In this document: positions 1-7,481 of the stretch, one piece after another
Numbering within the stretch: the first letter of the stretch is position 1
Layout: each line of letters opens with the position of its first letter
NCBI GenBank assembly: GCA_035496575.1
Contig: DATJEN010000113.1
Span: forward strand, 1 to 30,260
Direction: 5' to 3'
Origin: PALSA-1355 sp035496575
GTDB lineage: Bacteria > Planctomycetota > Planctomycetia > Pirellulales > PALSA-1355
Length of the DNA stretch: 30,260 nucleotides
Program-made: the position numbers and the translations under genes
Notes under the pieces: model-generated
Told to the model about the DNA's origin: nothing
The model's input: only the letters and a program-made list of their open reading frames with translations
Databases searched by the model: none

Positions 1-864
1 GGCAAGCTGCTCGCGCTCGTCTCTTATATCTTCCTGGGCGTTATCGTCGCCTACCTGACCAGCCGCCTATTCAACCACCACTTGCTGGGCCGAATCGGGC
101 TGCATCGGGGCACGATCGCGGCCTTGCGCTCGATCACCTTCTACTGCCTGTGCATCGTCTTCGCCGTGCTCGCCTTCCAGGTACTGCACATTCCGGTCGC
201 GGCATTCGCATTCTTGGGCGGGGCCGCCGCCATCGCCGTGGGCTTCGGCAGCCAGGACATCATGAACAACTTCATGAGCGGCATCATCCTGCTCGCCGAG
301 CAGCCGATCCGCGTGGGCGACGTCGTCCAGCTCTCAGGCGTGCAGGGCACCGTGCTGCACATCGGGCTGCGCAGCACGCGTTTGCAGACCGATTCGAATC
401 ACGAGCTGATCGTCCCCAACAAGACGCTCATCGACGAGCAGGTCACGAACCTGACACTGTCCGACAATTTCGTGCAGTTGTTCGTGCCGGTGGTGACCGA
501 ACGTAATATCGACGTGCAGAAGGCCAAGTGGGACATGATGCACGTTGCGTTCTCGCATCCCTTGGTGATGAAGTCACCGCGGCCGCTCGTCTTGCTCAAG
601 GAAGTGGAGACGTATTGGCTCACCTTCGAGGTTCACTTCTGGCTCGAGCACGGCAGCTTCATTCGTTGCGCGCTCGCCCAAAGTGAGATCCTGGAACAGA
701 TCAGTGACTTGTTCAAACCGCCGCCGGAGGCCGCGCCAGAAACGGAAAAAGCGCCCGCGGACGATGGCGACGCAAACGCGGATTCGATCTCCATGCAGGA
801 CGTCCAGAAGATGAGCCGCGCCGCTATCACCAAGCAAGCCAGGCGCTTGGGCCTGAAGCTGTAG
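1..864 (+). CDS. MscS-family mechanosensitive ion channel, C-terminal part (5' end outside window)
   Basis: The frame is open from base 1 to the TAG at 862-864, so this is the last 287 residues of a longer protein whose start lies left of the window. A TTG at 82 could be read as a start, but it falls inside the first visible membrane helix and is unlikely. Two hydrophobic helices are visible. The second (FAFLGGAAAIAVGFGSQDIM) is the glycine/alanine-rich pore-lining helix of MscS proteins, and it is followed by the typical NNFMSGIILLAEQPIRVGD link into the beta domain. The beta domain and alpha/beta cytoplasmic part follow, then an acidic low-complexity stretch (PPPEAAPETEKAPADD) and a basic tail. 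MscS channels gate ions and small osmolytes across the inner membrane under tension. A second, different MscS protein lies at 24607. The family is clear; the full length and any periplasmic part cannot be seen. Confidence 0.9.
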   Translation, partial: GKLLALVSYIFLGVIVAYLTSRLFNHHLLGRIGLHRGTIAALRSITFYCLCIVFAVLAFQVLHIPVAAFAFLGGAAAIAVGFGSQDIMNNFMSGIILLAEQPIRVGDVVQLSGVQGTVLHIGLRSTRLQTDSNHELIVPNKTLIDEQVTNLTLSDNFVQLFVPVVTERNIDVQKAKWDMMHVAFSHPLVMKSPRPLVLLKEVETYWLTFEVHFWLEHGSFIRCALAQSEILEQISDLFKPPPEAAPETEKAPADDGDANADSISMQDVQKMSRAAITKQARRLGLKL

Positions 865-1054
865 CCGCCAGTTTCGGCGATGCGCAAGGGGGTCCTGGCA
901 CGGGACGTGCAGTTCGCCTCGCCCTACGAGACAACTGCTTTCCAATCGTGCGTGTGGATGACCGGCTCTCTGCGCGCTACACTGAGCTGGCGATCCGGCG
1001 TGCCCGATGTCCTGCCCAATGCGAGCACCCAATCACTAGCCAGGAGATTCGGCC

Positions 1055-2680
1055 ATGAGAGGCGTGCGTCCACTTCGCGTCTGTGTCTTGCTGGCCGTTG
1101 TTGGCACGGCAGCTTCGGACCTGCGCGCGGCCGAAGCATTCGACGTCAGCTACATCGGGCGCGATGCAGTTGCGGCCGTGGTGTTGCACCCACGCGCCGT
1201 GCTGACTTCGCCTGAAGCCGAGATGTTCCCGATCGAGATTTTGCAAGCGGCATGTCTCGACAATTTTGGGTTTGATCCCTTGGATGTTGAAGAGGCGGTC
1301 GGAATTCTAAGCATGACAGGATTGCCGATGGGCCAGCCCGGCCTGGGCGTTGTCTTGCGGTTCGGCCGTCCGTTTGACCGGGAGAAAGTCCGCGGCAAGC
1401 TGGAGCCGAACACGCAACCCGCCACGCACGCCGGCAAAGAATATCGGGAGCCGGCAGCGCCAAACGGGTTTGCATTTTTTATCGCGGATGACCGCACGCT
1501 GATCATCGCTTCGAAGCTGCAAATCAGGCCGATGCTGGCCGCCGACAAAGTCGATTCGCCGCTGGTCAAATTGCTGGGCAAGGTCGACACCTCGAAAGAC
1601 GCATTGGTCGTGGCGGATATCGCGTCGTTGCGGCCGCTGATTCTGTTGGGCTTGCAGAACGTGCCGCCCCTGCCGGACGAATACAAGGATTTTCTGGAAC
1701 TGCCGCGAATCGTGGATTGGATCAGCGTGTCGCTAGGAGTGCGCGGAGGGTTTGCAGTGGGGGCCACCTTCGGCGCAGCCAACGAGAAGAACGCGGCGCG
1801 CATTCACGAGCTGGCCGAGCGCGCGAAAAAGCTTGCCCGCGACTTTCTGAGCGACCGCCTGCCAGATTTGATGGAATCCGACAAAGACGCCACCTCCCAA
1901 GCCACAGCCAAGTACGTCCAGCGATTGGGAAATAAGCTTCTGGACGGGCTCGATTTCAAATTGGAAAAGGATCAAGTGCGCGTGGAGCTGTCGCTGAATG
2001 CTCCCAGCCTGGCGGTAGGCGGAATCGCTACAGCGCTGGTGCTACCCGCGGTGCAGGCTGCACGCGAAGCGGCGCGGCGCAATAATGCCACCAATAAGCT
2101 CAAACAGATTGGGCTCGGCATGCATAATTATCTGAATTCCAATCGCAGCTTTCCGCCGAGAGCCATCGTCGACAAAAGCGGCAAACCGCTTTTGAGCTGG
2201 CGCGTGGCCTTGTTGCCCTATCTGGGTCAGGACGAGCTCTATAAAGAGTTCCATCTGGACGAACCTTGGAACAGCGAGCATAACAGTAAGCTTGTCGGCC
2301 GCATGCCACAGGAGTTTGCCAGTCCACAGCTCGATGCTGCTGCGGGCACGACGCTCTACCAGGTGCCAGTCGGCGAAGGGACGCTATTTGAGGGGCTCGA
2401 GGGCAAGAAGCTGCGCGAGATCGTGGACGGGACTTCGCGAACGATCATGGCCGTCGAAACGAATCCCGACAAAATGGTCGTTTGGACTCAGCCGGCCGAT
2501 CTGGCATATGACCCGAAACAACCGCTAGAAGGATTGGGCAAAGTGCGTCCAGGCGGTTTCCTCGCTTTGTTCGCTGATGGCAGCGTTCATTTCATCTCGG
2601 CCGACATTTCGCCGGATACTCTGCGGGCCATGGTGACGTACGCAGGGCGAGAACCGTTGCCTCCCTCGTCGAATCCCTGA
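1055..2680 (+). CDS. Exported DUF1559 domain protein with long N-terminal extension
   Basis: 541 residues; ATG at 1055 with AGGAG at 1042-1046. Residues 1-26 form a signal peptide (LRVCVLLAVVGTAASDLRAA). Residues of about 27-310 form a mixed alpha/beta region that I do not recognise; it contains paired segments such as LVVADIASLRPLILLGL. From about residue 321 the protein matches DUF1559: VLPAVQAAREAARR, then NKLKQIGLGMHNY, SWRVALLPYLGQ, a DGTSRTIMAVE segment and a closing FADGSVHFI. In most DUF1559 proteins the VQAAREAARR helix is the N-terminal pilin helix just after GFTLVELL. Here that cleavage motif is absent and the helix sits in the middle of the protein, so this version is not a prepilin substrate. 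The function of the family is not established. It stands alone, followed by a separate promoter at 2690. Confidence 0.88.
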   Translation: MRGVRPLRVCVLLAVVGTAASDLRAAEAFDVSYIGRDAVAAVVLHPRAVLTSPEAEMFPIEILQAACLDNFGFDPLDVEEAVGILSMTGLPMGQPGLGVVLRFGRPFDREKVRGKLEPNTQPATHAGKEYREPAAPNGFAFFIADDRTLIIASKLQIRPMLAADKVDSPLVKLLGKVDTSKDALVVADIASLRPLILLGLQNVPPLPDEYKDFLELPRIVDWISVSLGVRGGFAVGATFGAANEKNAARIHELAERAKKLARDFLSDRLPDLMESDKDATSQATAKYVQRLGNKLLDGLDFKLEKDQVRVELSLNAPSLAVGGIATALVLPAVQAAREAARRNNATNKLKQIGLGMHNYLNSNRSFPPRAIVDKSGKPLLSWRVALLPYLGQDELYKEFHLDEPWNSEHNSKLVGRMPQEFASPQLDAAAGTTLYQVPVGEGTLFEGLEGKKLREIVDGTSRTIMAVETNPDKMVVWTQPADLAYDPKQPLEGLGKVRPGGFLALFADGSVHFISADISPDTLRAMVTYAGREPLPPSSNP

Positions 2681-2689
2681 GAAAATTGC

Positions 2690-2717
2690 TTGACGCGCTA
2701 ACCCATTTGGGTATCCT
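2690..2717 (+). promoter_or_regulatory. Sigma-70-like promoter upstream of the PEP-CTERM gene
   Basis: TTGACG (2690-2695) and TATCCT (2712-2717) are separated by 16 bp, starting 10 bp after the stop codon of the DUF1559 gene. The spacer contains the short dyad ACCCA-TT-TGGGT (2701-2712), which could be an operator half-site pair. Transcription from here would give a leader of about 150 nt before the ATG at 2876. The boxes were recognised by eye only. Confidence 0.5.
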
Positions 2718-2752
2718 GGAACTTCATACTCTCTTAAAGGTGCCGCTAGCCG

Positions 2753-2796
2753 AACGATCTGGATCGTTGCTAACCGTTCTTTTCCGCCCGACGGAA
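2753..2796 (+). promoter_or_regulatory. Two perfect hairpins in the leader of the PEP-CTERM gene
   Basis: AACGAT-CTGG-ATCGTT (6-bp stem, arms 2753-2758 and 2763-2768; it can also be read with 7-bp arms and a 2-nt loop) and TTCCG-CCCGA-CGGAA (5-bp stem, 2782-2786 and 2792-2796) lie in the untranslated leader between the promoter at 2690 and the ATG at 2876. A pyrimidine-rich run (GTTCTTTTCCG) separates them, so the first could act as an attenuator. I do not recognise a known riboswitch class. Confidence 0.35.
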
Positions 2797-2875
2797 CCGG
2801 GTGGGGAATGCCTCTGGCGCCTGGCCGCGAAGTTTTTCGCCGCCTCCCGTTTTCCCTGCAAGCTGCTCGAACCGA

Positions 2876-3922
2876 ATGCGCAAGATTCTTTTCATCTGTG
2901 TGGCGCTATGCTTGATCCGCTCGAGCTGGGCCAAGGCCGTGACCATGAGCTGGTCCACGATTGGCAATCCCGGCAACGCCAGCGATTTCACGGGCGCAGG
3001 GGCCTCCGGCGGGGCAGGGCCCAATGGCTTCGTCGGCGATGTCAATTACACGTACAAAATTGGCACCTATGAAGTGACCAATAGCCAATACGTCGAGTTC
3101 CTGAATGCCAAGGATTCCTCCGGCGATAACCAGCTTGGCTTGTACTACAGCGGAATGGGCAGCGACGCGCTCAACGGAGGCATCTCCTTCAATGCGGCGG
3201 CCGCTAGCGGCAGCAAATACTCGGTGATCGACGGTCGCGGAAACTATCCCGTGACTTATGTAACCTGGTACAGCGCGGCGCGGTTCGCCAATTGGATGAA
3301 CAATGGGCAAGGAAATGGCAGCACCGAAACCGGCGCCTACAACTTTGGCCCGCTCGACTCGTCCGGAATTCCGCTGGCTGGCAATGCGCTGGCAAGGGCG
3401 GCCGGCGCGAAAATCGCGCTTCCTACCGAAAGCGAATGGTACAAGGCGGCGTATTACGACCCGACGACGAGCTCTTACAACAAGTTCCCGACCAGCAGCA
3501 GCCTGCTACCCAATCCCCAGCCCCCGCCCGGGGACAGCAACTCGGCCAATTACGTGCCAGGCGGGTGGCCGAATCCGGACTATGCTGGCTCGGTTGGGCA
3601 CCTGACCGCCATCGGGGCTTACTCGACCGCGCCCAGCCCCTATGGCACCTTCGATCAGGGCGGCAACGCGCTCGAGTGGAACGAGCAGGTTTTTAGCACC
3701 GGTCGCGGCCTGCGCGGCGGTTCGTTCACGCTCGTATGGGACCACATGCTTGGGGCCTACCGAGACAGCGCCAGTCCGAAATTCGGCTGGTACAACGACG
3801 TCGGCTTTCGTCTCGTAAACCTGGTCGCCGTGCCAGAGCCCAGCACGATTGCATTAAGTGCTCTGGGCGCGATCGGCATGGCGCTCTTTGGCATACGCCG
3901 CGCTTACTCATCCGCCCAGTAG
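2876..3922 (+). CDS. SUMF1/formylglycine-generating-enzyme-fold protein with PEP-CTERM anchor
   Basis: 348 residues from the ATG at 2876; a GTG at 2801 would place a poor, proline-rich stretch before the signal peptide, so the later start is preferred. Residues 1-20 are a signal peptide (MRKILFICVALCLIRSSWAK). The body carries SUMF1-fold signatures in order: YKIGTYEVTNSQYVEFLNA, YPVTYVTWYSAARFANWM, LPTESEWYKAAYY, FDQGGNALEWNEQ and LRGGSF followed by GFRLV. The C-terminus VPEPSTIALSALGAIGMALF plus IRRA is a PEP-CTERM sorting signal, processed by exosortase in known systems. In active formylglycine-generating enzymes a cysteine pair near the C-terminus does the chemistry. Here the usual CRxA position reads YRDS and the mature protein has no cysteine at all, so it is probably a non-catalytic surface or matrix protein. 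The 3' end overlaps the convergent Dabb gene by 19 bp. Confidence 0.88.
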   Translation: MRKILFICVALCLIRSSWAKAVTMSWSTIGNPGNASDFTGAGASGGAGPNGFVGDVNYTYKIGTYEVTNSQYVEFLNAKDSSGDNQLGLYYSGMGSDALNGGISFNAAAASGSKYSVIDGRGNYPVTYVTWYSAARFANWMNNGQGNGSTETGAYNFGPLDSSGIPLAGNALARAAGAKIALPTESEWYKAAYYDPTTSSYNKFPTSSSLLPNPQPPPGDSNSANYVPGGWPNPDYAGSVGHLTAIGAYSTAPSPYGTFDQGGNALEWNEQVFSTGRGLRGGSFTLVWDHMLGAYRDSASPKFGWYNDVGFRLVNLVAVPEPSTIALSALGAIGMALFGIRRAYSSAQ

Positions 3923-4296
3923 TCGAACACGACTACTTTCTCGCGGCGGTCGCGCACCAGTTCGACATACTTTTGATGCGCCGCATGCGCGAGATACTCG
4001 TCGCGTCCCGCCTCATCTCGAAAAGTCACCACGAAGGCGTGCGTCAGGCCGTCAGACTTGCCTTCGCCGCTCACGTTGGTGCCATGCTCGAAGCCGATCA
4101 CGCTCGGGATTTGCTTGGGCAGCGCCGAGAACGCGGCGACGACTTCTCGCACCTGAGCTTCGGTGGCCGAATCTTTGAACTTATAGAGCACGATGTGCCG
4201 CAGCTTGCGCGAAGCGTTCAAGTTTGACATCGCGTCCGTTCCCACCGCGCTCAACACCATGGCCGCAACGAGCATGACCATCCATCTAGAGCCCAT
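3904..4296 (-). CDS. Dabb (stress-responsive alpha/beta barrel) domain protein, exported
   Basis: 130 residues from ATG 4296, chosen because AGGGAG sits about 9 nt upstream and the N-terminus then reads as a signal peptide (MVMLVAAMVLSAVGTDA). Longer in-frame extension to 4497 would run through the end of the upstream gene. The mature part has the Dabb pattern: LRHIVLYKFK at the start, a helix (ATEAQVREVVAAFSAL), IPSVIGFEHGTN, THAFVVTFRDEAGRDEYLAHAAHQKYVELV, and a VVVFDYWADE end strand. Dabb domains form small dimeric ferredoxin-like barrels; in bacteria their roles are mostly unknown. It lies 47 bp downstream of the PHP hydrolase on the same strand and may be co-transcribed, though a perfect dyad lies in the gap. 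It converges with the PEP-CTERM gene, overlapping it by 19 bp. Confidence 0.85.
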   Translation of the reverse strand: MGSRWMVMLVAAMVLSAVGTDAMSNLNASRKLRHIVLYKFKDSATEAQVREVVAAFSALPKQIPSVIGFEHGTNVSGEGKSDGLTHAFVVTFRDEAGRDEYLAHAAHQKYVELVRDRREKVVVFDYWADE

Positions 4297-4326
4297 CGAT
4301 GAAATCTCCCTGACTGCAAGGTCGTA

Positions 4327-4339
4327 ACCTGTTACAGGT
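4327..4339. promoter_or_regulatory. Perfect 6-1-6 inverted repeat between the PHP and Dabb genes
   Basis: ACCTGT-T-ACAGGT lies in the 47-bp gap between the PHP hydrolase stop (4344) and the Dabb start (4296). With a 1-nt centre it suits a dimeric DNA-binding protein better than an RNA hairpin. No binding family can be assigned from sequence alone. Confidence 0.35.
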
Positions 4340-4343
4340 GCGC

Positions 4344-5693
4344 TCAAGGCATCCGCACATAAATCGGGTTCGTAAGAATCCACGGCCGCAACTCGCCCAC
4401 AAGCTTCAGCCACGCTTCCACGCGATAGTTTCCCGGCTTGCTGACGGGCACGTCCAGACGGTCCGCCGTTCGTTCGAAAATAGTTTGCCCGTCGCAAATC
4501 ACTTTGAAAGTGGTTTCCAGCGGAGCTTCAGCCCGCAGCCGCAGGTCATTTCGAAAGGGCACTTCGCTGCCCAAAGGCCAGGCCTCATCGCCGCGGTTGA
4601 TTTCGGCGACGAAACCCGTTGGGTCGGCAAACCAATCAAACGCCACGTAGGCGCGGCCGGCTTCGAGCGCCTCGCGCACGCTGGCCTCGGTCAGCTCGCG
4701 CATGAGCAGGTGCGTGCTGACGTGCCGGAAGGCGCGTTCGTAGGGATCGAGGTCGAGCTCGAATACCAGGTCGCCGGCTTTCTTGCCAGCGGTTAATAGT
4801 TTCAAAGGCGCGACTTTCTCGGGATCGAGCACTGCCAGCTTCGCCCCCAGCGCATCGGTCATCTCGATCTTGCCGTTCTCCAGCAGCCGGGCGCGGAAGG
4901 CCTGGTTGTGGTGTGCGTCGTTGGCCGACACGCCGGTCAATCGCGACTTGCGGCACAGCTCGTCATAACGTCGTAGATAGTCGGCCGGATAATCGAGCAG
5001 CGCGCCGTACACCTCTTGCGGATACTGCTTCACGGCGCCCATTAAGGTGAGCATGGTGAGAGGTGACCGCAGCGCGGCCAGGAATTTAGGCTCGTCCTTG
5101 AAATCGGCATGCGTGTTGTAGATTTCGCTGCCGGTCATGCCTTTGATGTCCCAATCCATGCGCTCTTCCAAGTGGCACAAAAAAATCATGCCATCGGTCG
5201 AACGCACCAGATCCGCAAACGCTTGCGGGCCTTCCGTTTTTTGATCCTGAATGCTGCGCTTGGGATAAGCCAGAAAACCGCCCGTCTCCGCGCCGGGTAT
5301 CAACAGCACTCCGTCCTTAAGTCCGCGATGGCCATCCTTCACATAGTCGTAGTGGCTGGCGGGGTGCTCGGAAAACAAGATGGCGCGCACGCCGGCTTGA
5401 TGGGCGGCCGCCACGATCTCGTCGATGGTGCCTCGGCTATCGTGCGAGAAGGCCGAGTGCACGTGCAGCAGCGCGCGCACATCATCGTATCCGCTTCTGA
5501 GCGAAACTGGCTTGAGTTCCTTGCGCAATTGTTCGATTCGCTCGTGCATGGCGCGAAGCTTCTCGAGACCCACGCGCTCCAGGGCATCGCCCCAAACGAA
5601 AGGCGCCCGAGCCGCCAGCAAATAGACGGCTAAGCCAACAATGCCCAAAAATCTCAGTGGCCAATCAACTGTTCGAATGTCGGAAACACGCAT
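4344..5693 (-). CDS. PHP-domain (CehA/McbA-like) metallohydrolase, membrane-anchored
   Basis: 449 residues from ATG 5693. Residues of about 12-30 form a hydrophobic segment (LRFLGIVGLAVYLLAARA), a signal anchor or signal peptide, followed by a short coiled stretch (LRAMHERIEQLRKEL). The PHP metal-site motifs follow in order: LHVHSAFSHDS (His77, His79, Asp85), ILFSEH (Glu109, His110), IPGAETG (Glu136), FLCHLEE (His174), GSEIYNTHAD (Glu190, His195) and later SANDAHHNQ. PHP proteins hydrolyse phosphate or ester bonds with a two- or three-metal centre; CehA/McbA members act on carbamate and phosphate esters. The last 150 residues are a beta-rich domain (YVAFDWFADPTGFVAEI ... FKVICDGQTIFERT) that I do not assign. 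The substrate is unknown. It is divergent from the RNase HII-like gene, with 256 bp between them, and upstream of the Dabb gene. Confidence 0.85.
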   Translation of the reverse strand: MRVSDIRTVDWPLRFLGIVGLAVYLLAARAPFVWGDALERVGLEKLRAMHERIEQLRKELKPVSLRSGYDDVRALLHVHSAFSHDSRGTIDEIVAAAHQAGVRAILFSEHPASHYDYVKDGHRGLKDGVLLIPGAETGGFLAYPKRSIQDQKTEGPQAFADLVRSTDGMIFLCHLEERMDWDIKGMTGSEIYNTHADFKDEPKFLAALRSPLTMLTLMGAVKQYPQEVYGALLDYPADYLRRYDELCRKSRLTGVSANDAHHNQAFRARLLENGKIEMTDALGAKLAVLDPEKVAPLKLLTAGKKAGDLVFELDLDPYERAFRHVSTHLLMRELTEASVREALEAGRAYVAFDWFADPTGFVAEINRGDEAWPLGSEVPFRNDLRLRAEAPLETTFKVICDGQTIFERTADRLDVPVSKPGNYRVEAWLKLVGELRPWILTNPIYVRMP

Positions 5694-5949
5694 GCCTTAT
5701 GGGTCCTGGAAAGATCACGGGTATGGGTAACAGGGCAGGGGAGCGAGAGCAGCCAGATCGTGAACGTCGAATCTACGCTTCGCGATGTCGCCAACTCGGG
5801 TTCCATGCTAACACGGCCTGGCGCGGCAAAACACCACGCGGTCCCTTCGCCGGACGCTGGTTTCGGGTCAAGGTCCGCGTGATATACTGCCCGGCGGTTG
5901 CTATGCGGCTACTAGGGCGGAAAAAGAACCTCCCACGACGGATCGAACA

Positions 5950-6915
5950 ATGGCTTATCTTATTGGCACGGACGAAGCCGGCTACGCGCCCAATTTGGGA
6001 CCCTTGGTCATATCAGCCACGTTATGGTGGGTGGCTGAGCCGACCGATGGCTACGATCTCTACAAGCGATTGAAGAGCCACGTGTGCCGCCATCCCTCGC
6101 GCGGCCAGAAATCGCGCCGCCTGGCAATCGGAGACTCGAAGCAGCTCTACACGCCCGCTCAGGGCTTGCAAGAGCTCGAGCGCGGCGTGTTGACGGCACT
6201 CGCGCTCGTCGACCGTTGCCCGGATGATTGGGGCGACGTGTGGCGGTTGCTGGATTCTGATTCGCACGCGCGGTTTTCCGCCGATCCCTGGCACGACAAT
6301 TATGACCTGCGGCTTCCCATGGCCGCCGACGTCGAGGATCTCGGGCGCTTGGTGCCGCGGTGCCGCGCGGGATTCGAGCGCGCCGGGGTTCGCTTGCTCG
6401 CCCTGCGCAGCCGGGCCGTGTTTCCCGATGAGTTCAATCGTTCGACTCGAGACTTGGGCAACAAGGCCGAGGCGCTGTCGCGCGCCACGCTGGTGCTCGT
6501 CGACGACATGCTGAAGCTTTGTCCGCGGGAGCCTGTCATGGTGGTATGCGACAAGCATGGCGGCCGGAACTTCTATGGGCGTTTGTTGCAACAGCAGTTT
6601 CCAGACTTGCTGGTCGAGGTGCACGGCGAGCGCGGCGACCACAGCATGTACCGCTGGGGGCCGCCAGAAACTCGCATCGAAGTTCACTTCCGCACAGGCG
6701 GCGAAGCCTTCATGCCGGCCGCCCTGGCTTCCATGACCTCCAAGTATTTGCGCGAGCTTGCCATGCGGGCGTTCAACGATTTCTGGTGCACGCGCGTGCC
6801 GGGGCTTGCTCCCACGGCCGGCTACCCGCGCGACGCGCGGCGTTTCAAAGCCGCCATCCAGCCGCTGCAGGCCGCGCTGGGAATCGCCGACCATGCTGTT
6901 TGGCGCGAGCGTTAG
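5950..6915 (+). CDS. Divergent RNase HII-like protein
   Basis: 321 residues from ATG 5950; no strong ribosome binding site precedes it, but a TATACT box lies at 5883-5888. The N-terminus GTDEAGYAPNLGPLVISA (Asp8, Glu9) matches the RNase HII signature GxDEAGRGPxxGPVV, and IGDSKQL (60-66) matches the DSK motif. VMVVCDKHGG (Asp201) fits the third acidic site. GGEAFMPAALASMTSKYLRE (250-269) matches the GD...AASILAKVTRD helix, with Lys265, Arg268 and Glu269 aligned. The C-terminus (TAGYPRDARRF ... GIADHAVWRER) resembles the GYGTxxH ... HRxSF end. RNase HII removes ribonucleotides from DNA. The spacing Asp8-Asp201 is about 100 residues longer than usual, and the fourth acid is a glutamate one position off. 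It may be a paralogue with an altered activity. The SixA-type gene follows after 29 bp. Confidence 0.75.
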   Translation: MAYLIGTDEAGYAPNLGPLVISATLWWVAEPTDGYDLYKRLKSHVCRHPSRGQKSRRLAIGDSKQLYTPAQGLQELERGVLTALALVDRCPDDWGDVWRLLDSDSHARFSADPWHDNYDLRLPMAADVEDLGRLVPRCRAGFERAGVRLLALRSRAVFPDEFNRSTRDLGNKAEALSRATLVLVDDMLKLCPREPVMVVCDKHGGRNFYGRLLQQQFPDLLVEVHGERGDHSMYRWGPPETRIEVHFRTGGEAFMPAALASMTSKYLRELAMRAFNDFWCTRVPGLAPTAGYPRDARRFKAAIQPLQAALGIADHAVWRER

Positions 6916-6944
6916 AATCACCGCCACATCCCAGGAGCGACATC

Positions 6945-7433
6945 ATGCAGTTGTACATCGTGCGGCATGGATATGCCGGGCAGCACGGCGATCCGGATTA
7001 CCCTGACGACACGGTGCGACCGCTTACGAAGAAGGGGCGCAAGCAAATGCGCAAGGTGGCCAAAAAGCTCGCGCGTCGCGGCTTTTGCCCCTCACTCGTC
7101 GCAACCAGCCCGCTCGTGCGCTGCCGTCAAACCGCCGACGCCATTTGCGAGCGGCTGAATCCCGCGCCGGAAACGATCGAGCTCGATTCGCTTCGCCCGG
7201 GCGGCGAGCTCGAGCAAGTGCTGAACTGGTCGAACGAGCAGCAGGTCGAAGAGCTCGCCTGGATCGGGCACGCGCCCGACGTCGATGAGTTCGCATGCGC
7301 CCTGCTCGGCGCGCGCGACGGCGCGGTGCGGTTTGCCAAGGGAGCGATCGCAGCCATCGAATTTGACGGAAAAATCGAAGCTGGCCGCGGCCGACTGGCC
7401 TGGCTGGTTACGCCCGCCGCGATCGGATCCTGA
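6945..7433 (+). CDS. sixA: SixA-type phosphohistidine phosphatase
   Basis: 162 residues from ATG 6945, with AGGAG at 6933-6937. The histidine phosphatase superfamily motifs are visible: LYIVRHG (Arg7, His8, Gly9) at the N-terminus, LTKKGRKQMRKVAKKL, SPLVRCRQTA (Arg59) and IGHAPDVDEF (His109). The catalytic His8 takes the phosphate as a phosphohistidine intermediate. Its length and the arrangement are those of SixA, a short cytoplasmic member that dephosphorylates histidine-phosphotransfer domains such as those of ArcB or the nitrogen phosphotransferase protein. The actual target here is unknown. It probably shares a transcript with the RNase HII-like gene, 29 bp upstream. The aquaporin gene downstream has its own promoter. 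Confidence 0.88.
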   Translation: MQLYIVRHGYAGQHGDPDYPDDTVRPLTKKGRKQMRKVAKKLARRGFCPSLVATSPLVRCRQTADAICERLNPAPETIELDSLRPGGELEQVLNWSNEQQVEELAWIGHAPDVDEFACALLGARDGAVRFAKGAIAAIEFDGKIEAGRGRLAWLVTPAAIGS

Positions 7434-7481
7434 CTTGGCTGTTCGGCCAACCGGTTCGGGAGCCTCGCGTACGTGGGATAC

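Noticed and set aside
6022..6927. 301-codon open frame on the minus strand
   Set aside because: It lies fully antisense to the RNase HII-like gene, has no recognisable domain, and follows the codon-position pattern of the plus-strand gene in this GC-rich DNA.
7434..7455. Weak hairpin TTGGC-TGTTCG-GCCAA after the SixA-type gene as an intrinsic terminator
   Set aside because: The stem has only 5 bp and no T-run follows, so a terminator call is not supported.
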